Below, in pieces: positions 51,746-62,900 of a stretch of 64,000 bases of DNA. The translations under genes were made by a program, and so were the position numbers. This DNA is from Tumebacillus permanentifrigoris (GTDB lineage Bacteria > Bacillota > Bacilli > Tumebacillales > Tumebacillaceae), in contig NZ_QGGL01000004.1 of assembly GCF_003148565.1 (NCBI RefSeq), forward strand, positions 150,332 through 214,331, given 5' to 3'. Below the pieces are notes generated by a model, which saw nothing but the letters and a program-made list of their open reading frames with translations, ran no database searches and was not told the origin of the DNA. Numbering within the stretch: position 1 is the stretch's first letter; each line of letters begins with the position of its first letter.

Positions 51746-54700
51746 TTACACCCGACCGCTCCACAGCACGTAGTTCCAACAGTTTTTGGTAGTTCCCTCC
51801 TTGTCCCAAGAATTGCTGGAGCTGGCAACCGGCAGCAGCGGACGGACATTGTGGGTAGCTGTTTGCGGGCTGATCGCTGCGACTTCCGCAGGAGACAACC
51901 AGTATTTGCCCTTGGCAAACGCATAGGTTGGCAACGAGATGCGTCGCGGGGTTTCACTTCCGTAGAATTTGCTCCAATCGAGCGGTAACCCCTTCACCCA
52001 GAGATCGATCAATTTCGTATATTTACGAGCATCGATCCATTTGTCGACGGCTTCCATCAGGTCTTCGTCTGTGGTGAAGTACAGCAGCGCTTCTTTGTTG
52101 CGTTTGACTTGACCTTGGTAGACATGTTCGAGATCTTCTTGCTGGTTGAGATAGCCCTGTAGCTTCTCTTCCAACTCTGCAAGCGACCCGACGAGCAGGC
52201 CCAGACGGTCCTCCATCGCTTCCCGACCCACTTGGAGCGTGTACGCGATGCTTGCGAGATCCCCATCGGTATACGCGTTGCTGCGAACTGCATCGAGCAA
52301 GCGTTGGGCTTGTTCCTTCAGCGAGTCTTCGGTTTTGGCAGACAGCACGATCGGGACCTGCAGCGGACGCGCCGCCGCCACGGCAGCATGAGCAGGATCT
52401 GGGATGTACTCCTCGATGATGACGTGCGCATTCGACCCGCCCGCCCCGAAGGAGGAGAGGCCGGCAATTCTCGGGTATTCCTTGGTCTGTCCATCGATCT
52501 CGACCACTGGACGCTCCCACGGAACCAATTCCTGTTGAACGGTAAACGGCGTGTTGGCGAATTGAATGCGCGGGTTCAACGTTTCCGAATGCAGCGATGG
52601 CACCAACTGGCGGTGTTTCAACTGGAGCAGAACTTTGGTCAGCCCTGCGATCCCCGCCGCACTTTCGGAGTGCCCGATGTTCGATTTCACCGACCCGATG
52701 GAGCAGTATTGCTTGTCGGTCGTATCCAATTCGTAAGCCTGACGAAGCCCTTCAATTTCAATCGGATCGCCTAGTGCGGTGCCCGTACCATGTGCTTCCA
52801 CATAGCTCACGGTTCGCGCATGAACGCCTGCGCGCTGCAACGCTTCGGAAATCAATTGGAATTGCGCATTCGGATTCGGAACGGTGTAGCCGTTCACTTT
52901 CCCGCCGCTGTTGATCATGCTCCCTTTGATCACGCCATAGATGTGGTCGCCGTCTTCCACCGCTTTGTGCAAGGGTTTCAAGAGGACAGCACCGACAGCC
53001 TCGCTATCGACGAATCCGTCCGCCTGATCTCCAAACGTGTTGCAGCGGTTCCCTGGCGAGAGCATGTTTTGGCTGGTCAAGCGAATGTAGTGGAACGGGT
53101 CGACAACCAAGTTCACGCCGCCGACGATCGCACACTCGCTCGTCCCGCTATAGATGCTCTCCAACGCCAGATGCAACGCCGTCAAGGACGAGGAGCACGC
53201 GGTGTCGATCGCCATGCTCGGGCCTCTGAAGTTCAAGAGATAGGACAAGCGGTTGGCGATCGACCAGTACGCCGTTCCGCTCGGGTAGTTGGAGTTCATC
53301 ACCCCGACAAAGACACCGACTTTCTTGCGGTCGTTGAGGGTAGCCGGGGTATACCCTGCATCCTCGATGCTCGAATAGGCCACTTCCAAGAACAGTCGCT
53401 CCTGCGGGTCCATGATGCGGGCTTCACGCGGCGTGATGTTGAAGAACAACGGATCGAACTGATCGATATTCTCCAGGAATCCACCCCACTTCGTGTAGAT
53501 GGACCCCTCTCGGCCCCGCTCCGGGTGGAAGTACTTTTTCCAATCCCAACGATCCGCGGGAATCTCCGTGATGCAGTTCGTGCCCGATGCGAGCTTCTCC
53601 CAGAATTCGTGCAGATTCTTCGCTTGCGGATAACGACCGGAGAGACCGATCACCGCGACATCCTGGATCGCGGAGGTTTTGGCTGCCGCACCGGAGCCAC
53701 CCCGTTCATGGACATCCGCAAAACGTCTCGATTTCTTGCTGGTGCTGGAGCGCTTCGCCGGAGTCTGGAGCACGGCTTGTGGCGTGCTGCCCGCGTCCGC
53801 GACCTCTGCGGTGCTGCTGTCACCGGTTCCGAACATCGCGGTCAACGAGTCCTTCTGCGACTTCATGAAGTACTCCGCGAGCTCGTCGATGGTCTGGCAT
53901 TCGAAGAACAAGGTGCTAGGGATCTCACCTAAGTCGTCGCGCAGTGAATTGGTCAATTCCACGATGATGATGGAGTCGATCCCATACATCTCCAGCGGTT
54001 CTGCTGCATCGATTTTGTTCACCGACATTTTCAGCGTATCGCCTACCAGTTTTTTCAGATAGGTTGTGGTCTTCTCCTTGAGCTGACCAGTCGCGTTGCC
54101 ACGCGCTGGTTTGGGAGCAGACTCCAGTTTCGGAGCTGGGGTGCTCGCCACAGTCGGAGCGTTCGCGAGACGGATGATTTGTCCGTGCGCATCGACGACC
54201 GCCTGCAACTCTGGGTTGACACCCTCGATCGGGATCTGTTTGGTGGTTTTCATGAAGCCTAGTTGTTCTGCTGGGCCAGCCAAGAGATTCTCGACACGTT
54301 CCCACGCTTCCGCAGGCTCGATCAGCCCGATGCCGATCGCGGCCAAGCGGGAATAGGTCTCCGCCAAGGCTTGGTGGGATTCCGAGTCTGTCACCCCGCC
54401 ATCGCCCTTGCCCCAATAGCCCCAGTTGATCACGCGCACTTTGCAAGGCCAGACTTGAGCGACTTGATGGGCGAACACATCCTCGAACGTGCACCCTGCC
54501 GCGTAGCTGCTTTGCTTCGCCGCCTTGGTGAAGGCCATCAAGGAGGAGAAGAAGAGCACGAAGTCCAGCGCTTCCCGGCCAAATACCTGCGCCATCCGCA
54601 CGCTGACGTCTACCTTGGAGACGAGGACGTTGCGCATTTCTTGCTCTTGCATCTGCTCAAGACCTTGATCCAGCAACACCATCGTGGAGTGGACGATCCC

Positions 54701-57700
54701 ATGAATCTGCGGATCGACCGTTTTGATCTCCTCGTAGGCTTTGTTGAGGGATTCGAAATTGCCAGCGTCTGCCGAAATGTAGCGCGGTGCCGTTCCGAAG
54801 GTCGCCAGTCGGTCCAGTTGGGCTTGGATGGTGGCATCCTTTTGACGTCTGCCAATCCAGATGATCCGAGCGTTGTAGGTGCGGATCATGTACTCGCTCC
54901 ACATCTCCCCGACACTGCCCGCGCCGCCGATGACGACATAGACACCGCCGTGGCGGTACGCCGACTGCTTGAGCGCCGGACTTTGATACGGAATCAATTG
55001 CTGTTGGAACCACTGTTGATTGCGGTAGGCCCAAGCTCGTCCTTGACGGTCCACCGGCAGTGTGAACAGCTCGTGGAGCGGCAATTCATCGCCCGCTGCC
55101 ACGTCCACGACGCGGATCGACCAGTTCGTGTATTCCTTCGCCATCGAACCTGTCAGGCCGTAGATCCCGGCATGCTCGGCATTGACCACATCGGTCGCGA
55201 GCACTTTCTGGGTCGAGGCTGTCCAGACGCTCCAGCCCAATTTCTTTTTGCCATAGCCCAGTTGAAGCATCGCCTTGATCACGCGGAACAGTTGGTAGAA
55301 GCCGGTCGCTTGTCCCTCGATCATCGCGTCGTCTGACGGCGCGGTCGACGTATGTGCAGGCGCGATCCAGATCAGGTGGTCGATCGCGGGCAGGGTCTGG
55401 AATTTGCTGACCATATCGTGGATCTCATCGCTCGCGCTGAATGCGAGGTGATGAGCTTGCGGATAGATCTGGCGGATTGCGCTGATGTTCGCCTCGCTAC
55501 CTCCGATGACCACAACTTGATCCTGTACGGACGGGAGTTGTGGACCTTTCGCTTCCAGAACGCCATTCCAGATCGGATAGAGCGTGAGCGCCCCGACGAG
55601 CGGATTCCCCGATTGGGTCCCTGTCTTCGGTACGCTGGCTGTTTTTACCCCACCGTCCAGCACTCGCATCGTGAACCCTTTGATGCTGACACAGATCTCG
55701 CCTTGTTCATTGCAGAGGTCGAGATCGTACTTGAGTACGGAATCGCCTCTTTTTACCCCCGGGCTGAAGCGCAGAGCTACCCACGACTCGGCTGGGACGG
55801 GCGCGTATGTGACGATTTCTTGCAAGGCGAACGGCAGGGTCGGCTTCAAGGATTCCAGTGCCGAGATGTCCGCGCCGAGCGTCACACCGATCGTCGCCTG
55901 CAAGGCGGAATCCAAGAGACCGGGGTTCAAGGTGTAGGCATCCTTGGTCGAATGAATCGAGTACGGGAGGGAAAGTTTGGCCAACGCTTGGTCTGCCCCG
56001 GTGTAGACAACCTGAATTCCACGATGCCCAGCTCCATACTCCATGCCCATTTTGCTGAAGGTCTGGTAGCACTGCTCGGCGGTCAGGCTGCCTTGGCTGC
56101 ACTCTGCTTGTCGCTGTGCCAAGTCCAGTCGAGGCAACGCACCACCTGCGGTGGCGATTGCGCGGCCTTGGCTGTAGACGACCTCTTGCTCGTCTGAACC
56201 TGTGTAGATCTCATACGAAATCTCACCGTGTGCCTCTGGTTGGAGCCGGATATGAACTTCTGTCGCACTCCCCTCGACGACGAGCGGACGAATCCAGACG
56301 ACATTGTCGAGTTTCCACGCGACACCTGTCAGCCCGCCTGCTGCCAACTCCGCCGCCGCACGCGCCATTTCGAGATGGGCGACCCCTGGGAGGATGCGCT
56401 GTCCATTGACCACATGGTCGGTCAAGAAGAATTCCTTGCCGGTGAACACGGAGCTGAAACGCTGTTCGGACAGGTCGGACGTATTCTGATGCAACAAGGG
56501 GTGCAAAAGGGCGGTTGCCTGCTGGCCCGCTGCGAACGCTGGCTTGGCCTCGACTTCGATCCAATAGCGCTCCTTCATAAACGGATAGGTGGGCAGATGC
56601 ATGCGGCGAGGCTTGCCTTGTCCGTACAGCAGGTTCCAATCCATCTGATAGCCCTTGACCCACAGATCTGCCAAAGAGCTCAGTTTGCCTTTGTGAATCC
56701 ATTTGCGAATCAGGTCCATCGAATCTTCGTCTTTGCTCAATACGTCCACGAAATCCTTGTTCCGTTTCTCGTGGCCACGGTAGCAGTCTTTGTACTCCGC
56801 AGGATTCTGGAGGTATTTTTCGAGCTTCTCGACGAGGTCTGGAATGTTTTTGACGATGAAGACCAGTCGCTCCTCCATCGCTTCACGGCCCACTTGCAGG
56901 GTGTAGGCCAGATCCTGTAGATGGATCTCGCCTTGCTTCCACTCCACGGCTGAGGAGGCCAGCATCTGTCCTTCCCCACGATGTGCTGGCAGAATACTCT
57001 CGACAACGGAAGCAATCGAATTCCCGGCGTGGAGATCCAATTCAATTTGACCCTTGTATTCTTCCTGCAGTCGGTCGCGGATCTGAGTAAGTTGGACGAG
57101 ATCGATGCCGAATTCACTCCACTCTTGGTGGATCTCGACATCGTCTTCCTCCACGTTGATGACCTCAGAAACCAGTGCGCGCAACTTGCCTTCCAGCTCT
57201 ACCCGATGCGCCGAATCCTCCACCTGCTGCACGACCGGGCTGGCTTGCCCCGTTGCCTGCTTCAAGTACTGAAGCAGTCGCTGTGCAGATTCAGACAGTT
57301 GTTCAGCACTCTTCGCCGAGAGCGGGACGATCGTCGGTTGATTGTCAGCGCCCACCCCACGGTGATTCGACTTCGCTTCTGGAATGTACTCTTCGAGGAT
57401 CACATTCGCATTCGATCCCGTAGCGCCGAACGAACTGATCGCAGCCCGTCTCGGCACTTGAACCACCGCGCCCTGTTGCACGATCTCAGGTTGCTTCCAA
57501 TACTCTGTCTGGTGTTGCACATAGAACGGAGTTCTCGCAAAGTCGATCAAGGGGTTGATCTCCTCGGAATGCAAGGAAGGCACGAGGGTTTTGTGGTGCA
57601 GTTGCAGGATCGTCTTCATCAGTCCGCTGATCCCAGCGGCCGACTCGGCATGCCCGATATTGGACTTGACCGAACCGATCGCGCAGTATTGAACGTCCTG

Positions 57701-59995
57701 TGTGTAGGGGCGGTACGATTTGACCAAGCCGTCGATCTCAATCGGATCGCCGAGCGAGGTTCCCGTGCCGTGTGCTTCTACATAGCTGATGGTGCGTGGA
57801 TCAATGTTGGTTTTCTCGAAGCACGCTTGGATCAAGTCAGCTTGTGCGACAGGGCTTGGCACCGTGATGCCGCTCACCGTACCGCCATGATTCACCGTGC
57901 TCCCCTTGATCACCGCGTAGATGGAATCTCCGTCGCGCTGTGCTTTGGACAGCGGTTTGAGGATGACAGCACCGACGCCTTCACCCGGAACATAGCCATC
58001 GCCACCTTTGCCGAAGGTATGGCAGTAACCATCGCTGGAGAAGAAGTCCAACATGCCATAGGACAAGTACTTATGCGGATGCAGGCACAAGTTCACCCCG
58101 CCCGCGATGGCGACCTCACTTTCTCCGCTGTGCAGACTTTCCAGCGCCAGATGCAGGGCGGTCAGCGAGGAGGAACAGAGGGTATCGATCGCCATGCTCG
58201 GCCCGTGGAAATTGCAGAAGTACGAAACGCGATTGGCAATCGGGGCGTTTTGCAAGGACAAGGCGAACAACTGACCTTGGGCAAACGCTTCGCTGCCGAT
58301 CATCGCGTAGTCCTTGTGCATCGCCCCTACGAAGACACCGACCGGCTTTCTCTGATTGGGGCCTCTAGGCGGAACCAACGTTTTGGGTGTATACCCGGCA
58401 TCCTCCATCGCTTCCCAGCACGTTTCGAGGAACAGACGCTCTTGCGGGTCCATCACTTCGGCTTCACGCGGCGAGATGCGGAAGAATTGGGGGTCGAAGT
58501 AATCCGGGTTGTTGATAAACCCGCCCCATTTCGAAACCTTTTTGCCAGTCGGGGAAGTGACATTCTCATATTGCTTCCAATCCCAACGGGACGCGGGGAT
58601 TTCTTGAATGCAATCCTTGCCCGCGACTAGATTCGCCCAAAATTCCTGCAGGTTATCTGCATCGGGGAAGCGACCTGCCATCCCGATCACGGCGATGTCC
58701 TCTGCCTCTGGGCGCAGAACGGCTTCAGGAGCTTGCGGCGCCTCGTAGCTCACCAGACTGGGCAGTTCCGCAGCGGCGGCGACTTCCTGCTCCGCCGAGT
58801 AGAGTGGCTGTGCCTGTCCCTGCGGGACGACGGTCGCCATGTAGGTGCAGAGTTCTGAAATGGTCGTGTATTCAAACAAGAGCGTCGGTTGTAAGGAAGC
58901 CCCTGATACCGCCTCAAGATCCCGCACGAGGGACAGCAGTTGGGAGGATTCCAAGCCCAGTTCATAAAAACCGGTGTTCACATCGATCCCGGATGGCTCC
59001 AACTGCAGGTAGCGTCCAAACACAACGCGCACGTTGCTTTCCAACTCCTGCGGGGACGCACTCCCTGCGTGAGCCCCAACGCTTGCGTGCGCCGGAGCGG
59101 GAGTCGGGGTCGGAGCAGGCGTTGCAGCCGGACGTGGAGCTGCGGCTGTCGCGGCCGAGTTGATTTGTTCCTTGAACCGAACGCGCTTGGAGGTCACCCC
59201 CTTCAGGAGGGCCACTTGATTGCCTTGGGCATCCAAGTAGGCGATGTCGACCGTGAGAATGTCATTCACCCGGCGAAAGGTCGCTTGGTCTACATAGGCA
59301 TACCCATCCGAACGCATCGGAGCCTTGGCGTAAAACGATTCGAAGTACAAGGGGATGAACAGGTCTTGTGGATCTGCCCCTTCGAGGGACTCGTCCTGAA
59401 ACCCCATCGCAACGGCCGCGCTGTCGATGAGCGTCGGATGGTACAGCATGGATTGCGAGAGTTCGCGGTAGGCTCCGTCCATCTGGGTCTCAATCAGGTA
59501 CGATTGCCCGCTGCGATAGACGGCTCCGCTCGCCTTCATCAACCCTTGGTGTACCAACCCGCGATTGCGAGCATTGGAGTAGATCGCTTCCAGATCGACT
59601 CGCTGCCCCGCCGAACGCTTCCATTCCTCAACGGATACGCGCAACGGCAACTCGCGGGCTTCCTCCAACAGCTCGGCTGTCATGTAGAGCTTGTCCTGCG
59701 GGGTCGCGCCGTGCGAACCGACCTCCGTGCCCTCCACCGTGATTTTCCAACCACGGTTCATGGGCTCGAAGCCGATTCGCAGCGCGACGTGACCTTGCTC
59801 GCCCACAACCAGCGGGTTGTGGATCGAGATCCGGTTCAAGGTATGTTGTACGGGGTCCAGCCCAAGTGCAGCGTGTCCCAATTGGTAGACCATGTCGATA
59901 TAGCCTAGTCCGGGGAGAATCCGCTGGCCGTAGACGGCGTGATTGTTCACGATGGGATGGGCCGCCGTGATCTGTGTATTAAATGACTTTTTCAT
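51746..59995 (-). CDS. Trans-AT polyketide synthase DH-ACP-KS-(ACP-like)-DH-KR-ACP-KS
   Basis: A 2749-residue megasynthase. Domains in order: DH (about 10-275; HAVYGQRILP with His19, Asp191), ACP (about 312-392; GLES with Ser350), elongating KS (about 432-870; Cys607, His742, His782), an ACP-like insert (about 930-1005) whose motif reads GIDL so the phosphopantetheine Ser is missing, the post-KS linker ending LPTYPFMKERYW, DH (about 1163-1450; His1194, DSALQ), KR (about 1470-1870; GGAGSVG, Tyr1831), ACP (about 1970-2045; Ser2008) and a second elongating KS (about 2110-2535; Cys2267, His2402, His2442). No AT domain is present, so acyl units must come from a trans-acting AT. The first DH completes the KS0 of the preceding protein. 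The chain ends 50 residues after the final KS linker with an odd Trp/Asn-rich tail; no TE, ACP or docking domain is obvious. Confidence 0.92.
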   Translation of the reverse strand: MKKSFNTQITAAHPIVNNHAVYGQRILPGLGYIDMVYQLGHAALGLDPVQHTLNRISIHNPLVVGEQGHVALRIGFEPMNRGWKITVEGTEVGSHGATPQDKLYMTAELLEEARELPLRVSVEEWKRSAGQRVDLEAIYSNARNRGLVHQGLMKASGAVYRSGQSYLIETQMDGAYRELSQSMLYHPTLIDSAAVAMGFQDESLEGADPQDLFIPLYFESFYAKAPMRSDGYAYVDQATFRRVNDILTVDIAYLDAQGNQVALLKGVTSKRVRFKEQINSAATAAAPRPAATPAPTPTPAPAHASVGAHAGSASPQELESNVRVVFGRYLQLEPSGIDVNTGFYELGLESSQLLSLVRDLEAVSGASLQPTLLFEYTTISELCTYMATVVPQGQAQPLYSAEQEVAAAAELPSLVSYEAPQAPEAVLRPEAEDIAVIGMAGRFPDADNLQEFWANLVAGKDCIQEIPASRWDWKQYENVTSPTGKKVSKWGGFINNPDYFDPQFFRISPREAEVMDPQERLFLETCWEAMEDAGYTPKTLVPPRGPNQRKPVGVFVGAMHKDYAMIGSEAFAQGQLFALSLQNAPIANRVSYFCNFHGPSMAIDTLCSSSLTALHLALESLHSGESEVAIAGGVNLCLHPHKYLSYGMLDFFSSDGYCHTFGKGGDGYVPGEGVGAVILKPLSKAQRDGDSIYAVIKGSTVNHGGTVSGITVPSPVAQADLIQACFEKTNIDPRTISYVEAHGTGTSLGDPIEIDGLVKSYRPYTQDVQYCAIGSVKSNIGHAESAAGISGLMKTILQLHHKTLVPSLHSEEINPLIDFARTPFYVQHQTEYWKQPEIVQQGAVVQVPRRAAISSFGATGSNANVILEEYIPEAKSNHRGVGADNQPTIVPLSAKSAEQLSESAQRLLQYLKQATGQASPVVQQVEDSAHRVELEGKLRALVSEVINVEEDDVEIHQEWSEFGIDLVQLTQIRDRLQEEYKGQIELDLHAGNSIASVVESILPAHRGEGQMLASSAVEWKQGEIHLQDLAYTLQVGREAMEERLVFIVKNIPDLVEKLEKYLQNPAEYKDCYRGHEKRNKDFVDVLSKDEDSMDLIRKWIHKGKLSSLADLWVKGYQMDWNLLYGQGKPRRMHLPTYPFMKERYWIEVEAKPAFAAGQQATALLHPLLHQNTSDLSEQRFSSVFTGKEFFLTDHVVNGQRILPGVAHLEMARAAAELAAGGLTGVAWKLDNVVWIRPLVVEGSATEVHIRLQPEAHGEISYEIYTGSDEQEVVYSQGRAIATAGGALPRLDLAQRQAECSQGSLTAEQCYQTFSKMGMEYGAGHRGIQVVYTGADQALAKLSLPYSIHSTKDAYTLNPGLLDSALQATIGVTLGADISALESLKPTLPFALQEIVTYAPVPAESWVALRFSPGVKRGDSVLKYDLDLCNEQGEICVSIKGFTMRVLDGGVKTASVPKTGTQSGNPLVGALTLYPIWNGVLEAKGPQLPSVQDQVVVIGGSEANISAIRQIYPQAHHLAFSASDEIHDMVSKFQTLPAIDHLIWIAPAHTSTAPSDDAMIEGQATGFYQLFRVIKAMLQLGYGKKKLGWSVWTASTQKVLATDVVNAEHAGIYGLTGSMAKEYTNWSIRVVDVAAGDELPLHELFTLPVDRQGRAWAYRNQQWFQQQLIPYQSPALKQSAYRHGGVYVVIGGAGSVGEMWSEYMIRTYNARIIWIGRRQKDATIQAQLDRLATFGTAPRYISADAGNFESLNKAYEEIKTVDPQIHGIVHSTMVLLDQGLEQMQEQEMRNVLVSKVDVSVRMAQVFGREALDFVLFFSSLMAFTKAAKQSSYAAGCTFEDVFAHQVAQVWPCKVRVINWGYWGKGDGGVTDSESHQALAETYSRLAAIGIGLIEPAEAWERVENLLAGPAEQLGFMKTTKQIPIEGVNPELQAVVDAHGQIIRLANAPTVASTPAPKLESAPKPARGNATGQLKEKTTTYLKKLVGDTLKMSVNKIDAAEPLEMYGIDSIIIVELTNSLRDDLGEIPSTLFFECQTIDELAEYFMKSQKDSLTAMFGTGDSSTAEVADAGSTPQAVLQTPAKRSSTSKKSRRFADVHERGGSGAAAKTSAIQDVAVIGLSGRYPQAKNLHEFWEKLASGTNCITEIPADRWDWKKYFHPERGREGSIYTKWGGFLENIDQFDPLFFNITPREARIMDPQERLFLEVAYSSIEDAGYTPATLNDRKKVGVFVGVMNSNYPSGTAYWSIANRLSYLLNFRGPSMAIDTACSSSLTALHLALESIYSGTSECAIVGGVNLVVDPFHYIRLTSQNMLSPGNRCNTFGDQADGFVDSEAVGAVLLKPLHKAVEDGDHIYGVIKGSMINSGGKVNGYTVPNPNAQFQLISEALQRAGVHARTVSYVEAHGTGTALGDPIEIEGLRQAYELDTTDKQYCSIGSVKSNIGHSESAAGIAGLTKVLLQLKHRQLVPSLHSETLNPRIQFANTPFTVQQELVPWERPVVEIDGQTKEYPRIAGLSSFGAGGSNAHVIIEEYIPDPAHAAVAAARPLQVPIVLSAKTEDSLKEQAQRLLDAVRSNAYTDGDLASIAYTLQVGREAMEDRLGLLVGSLAELEEKLQGYLNQQEDLEHVYQGQVKRNKEALLYFTTDEDLMEAVDKWIDARKYTKLIDLWVKGLPLDWSKFYGSETPRRISLPTYAFAKGKYWLSPAEVAAISPQTATHNVRPLLPVASSSNSWDKEGTTKNCWNYVLWSGRV

Positions 59996-62900
59996 CGTAA
60001 TTCCCCCACATTGTAGAGATAGACATCGAATGACTAGAAACTCCCTGCGGCTGTTTCAAGTCGCTCTGGATGGGAGGCATCGAATTCAAGGGGAAGCTTT
60101 TTCTGTCCATAGTCGGCAGCGGTTGGGCAAAGGCCGTTCTACGGTACGATTCATCCGGAACAAATTCCTCAATCAGCGCGTGGCAGTTCGTACCGCCGTC
60201 CGGGAATGTATTCAGAGCAGCAATCCGCTTCTTGCCAGGCACTGCCTTCCAATCGATCGTCTCCCGATTAAACTGGATGCGCGATGCTGCAAAATCATAA
60301 TGATCAAAGGGGTCCAATGCAGATCGGAACAGCGGAATTTGCTTGTGATGCACACTGAGCAAACAACGAATGAAGCCCGCCATGCCCGAAGTCAGCAACA
60401 AGTGCCCGATATTGGGCTTGACCGAACCGAGCAGACAAGGCTGCAGGGCCGTGTTTTTCAGATCGTACACTTCAGACAGGGCTTTGATCTCGAGGGAATC
60501 TGTAACTGGCGAACCGCCGCCATTCACTTCGATATACCCGATATCCGCCGGTTGCAACCCACTCATCGTGAGTGCCTCCTGCATCACTTGCTTCTGCGCG
60601 GCGAGATTGGGCGATCCAGGTCCAAGTGTGCGGCCGTCGTTGTTCACAGCGACCCCTTTGATGACACCATAGATCTGGTTGCCATCGCGAACCGCGTCAC
60701 GCAAGCGCTTGAGGAGCACGACACCAGCACCTTCACCCAGCACTTCGCCCTCTGCTTGTTTATCAAAAATCCGCATCACGCCGTCCTTGCTCAGCAGGTT
60801 GCGCGCCGCAAAGATCTCGTGTGTATAAGGGCTCAGGATCAGATTCACAGCCCCTACCAACGCCATCTCAATTCGTCCACCACGCAAGGAATCGATGGCG
60901 AACTGCATGTTGGTGATCGCAGACGAGCAAGCGGTATCGACCACGAGGCTCGGGCCTCTGAAGTTGAAGAAGCGCGAGATGTTCGTCGCCAAGTAGTTCT
61001 GGCCGATGCCGAGGATCGGATTGGGCGCTTCCAGCACAGCTTGGATGTCGGTTCGCGGCTGGGCACGCCCGCCGATGTAGACGCCGACTTTTTCGCCAAA
61101 TAACTGCTTGTGCGCGTATCCAGCATCATAGATCGCTTTCAAGCTTTCCTCCAAGATCACCCGTGCCTGTGGGTCCATGATCGCTGCATCCTGCTCATTA
61201 ATGAGGAAAAACTTCGGGTCGAACAGGTCGACACCATCAACCCAGCCCGCAAAATCCTTGCGGCCAGCTACAGGTGTCCAGCGCGACTGCGGCACTGGCT
61301 GAATCGCAGAGGTCCCGCGTGTCAGGAGTTCCCAATACGCTTCCTTCGTCGGGGCTCCAGGGAATCGGCAGGACAGCCCGACGACGGCAATCTCATCGTC
61401 TGCCTGCACCGACGGATGCGAAACGACAACGGGTTGCTGTACCGTCACCGGCTCGCGAACTGGCGCTGGTTCTGGCAGTACTTGGAGGGTCGGAGCGACA
61501 GTGTTCGTGTTCGTTTCTGCTTCCGCTTGTCCGAAGGCATCCGCATGATGACGAATAAAGTACTGAATCAGCGCTGTGATGGTGGAATACTCCAGCAACA
61601 GCGAGGGGTCTAACATGACGCCGCCCAGTCGGCTGGACATTTTGTGCGCCAATTGCGCTAACAGGACGGAATCGACGCCGTACTCGTCGAAGGGCGTGTC
61701 ATCATCCAACTGCTCCATCGTCAATTTCAACTCGGAGATAAACAATTGCTGCAACCACGCACGAATCTCCGCCTGCTGGCCTTGATTCGAAACTGCGACT
61801 GGCTTCGCTGGAGCTTCGATCGGTTTGGCAACCGTGCGCGCTCCCCCCTGCTGATCGGGTTTCGGCGGGAGTTCGGTTTTCAGGAACTGAACGGGCGAGA
61901 AGAGGTCGAGGCGGATGACGCAAGGCATGCTGACCGGGAGATCAGCCGCTTGAATTCCGTCGAGCAACGTAAGTCCTTCTCGTGTGCTGAGCGCGACGAG
62001 GCCCGTCTTGGAAAAAGCGGGTGGCATGCCGGACGAGGCCATCCCGGTTTCCCCCCATGCCGGCCATTGGATCGAGGTGACGCGGGTTTTGCCTTGTCCC
62101 CGTTTGTGCAAAGCGAAGGTATCCATGTAGGAATTCGCCATCGCGTAGTCACTTTGTCCCGCCCCCAACTTCGGCGAGACGCCGGAAACGGAGGAGAACA
62201 GCGTGAAGAATTTCAGCGGCTCGTGCGACAGGGCTTCATACAACGTTTCCAAGCCGGAGATCTTCGGCTCACAGACAGCCACGATGTCCGAGATCGGCTT
62301 GTTGATGAAGGCCGGGTTCGCACTGGCCGACCCTGCGCAATGGAACACGCCGGTGACAGCGCCCATCTCCTGACGAACGGCTTGCAGCATGGCGCGCAAT
62401 CCCGCTTCATCCGTCAGTGCGGTATGGCTGTAGTACACGTTCACGCCGCGATCGATCAGCGCTTGCATCCGTTGCAGCTTCGCCTGCAACGCAGGCTTTT
62501 CATGCCCGGATACGATCGACTTCCACTCTGACCGTGCCGGCATAGCTTCCCGACCTAGAATCACGAGATTTCGCACGCCTTGGGCGACGATATGCTCGGC
62601 AACGGAGGCTCCGATTCCGCGTGAACCCCCGGTGATCAGAATCACATCCTCCACCTGATAGGTGCCGGTGCGGTAGGAGTGCGTCTGCACTTCTTGCTTC
62701 GTCAGCGCCAGGGAGAGCTTGGGCTCATAACGCCGTCCGTTCCGGTAGCAGCATTCGGTGCTGTTGGCTTGACTGCCGAGGACGTACTCTCCCTCGATCT
62801 GCTTCGCCAATGCCGATACTTCGTGAACGGGAATCTCGCTATCCATCGTCAAGGAAACCACTTGCTTGTATTCCGAACTGAACATCCGATACAACCCAGC

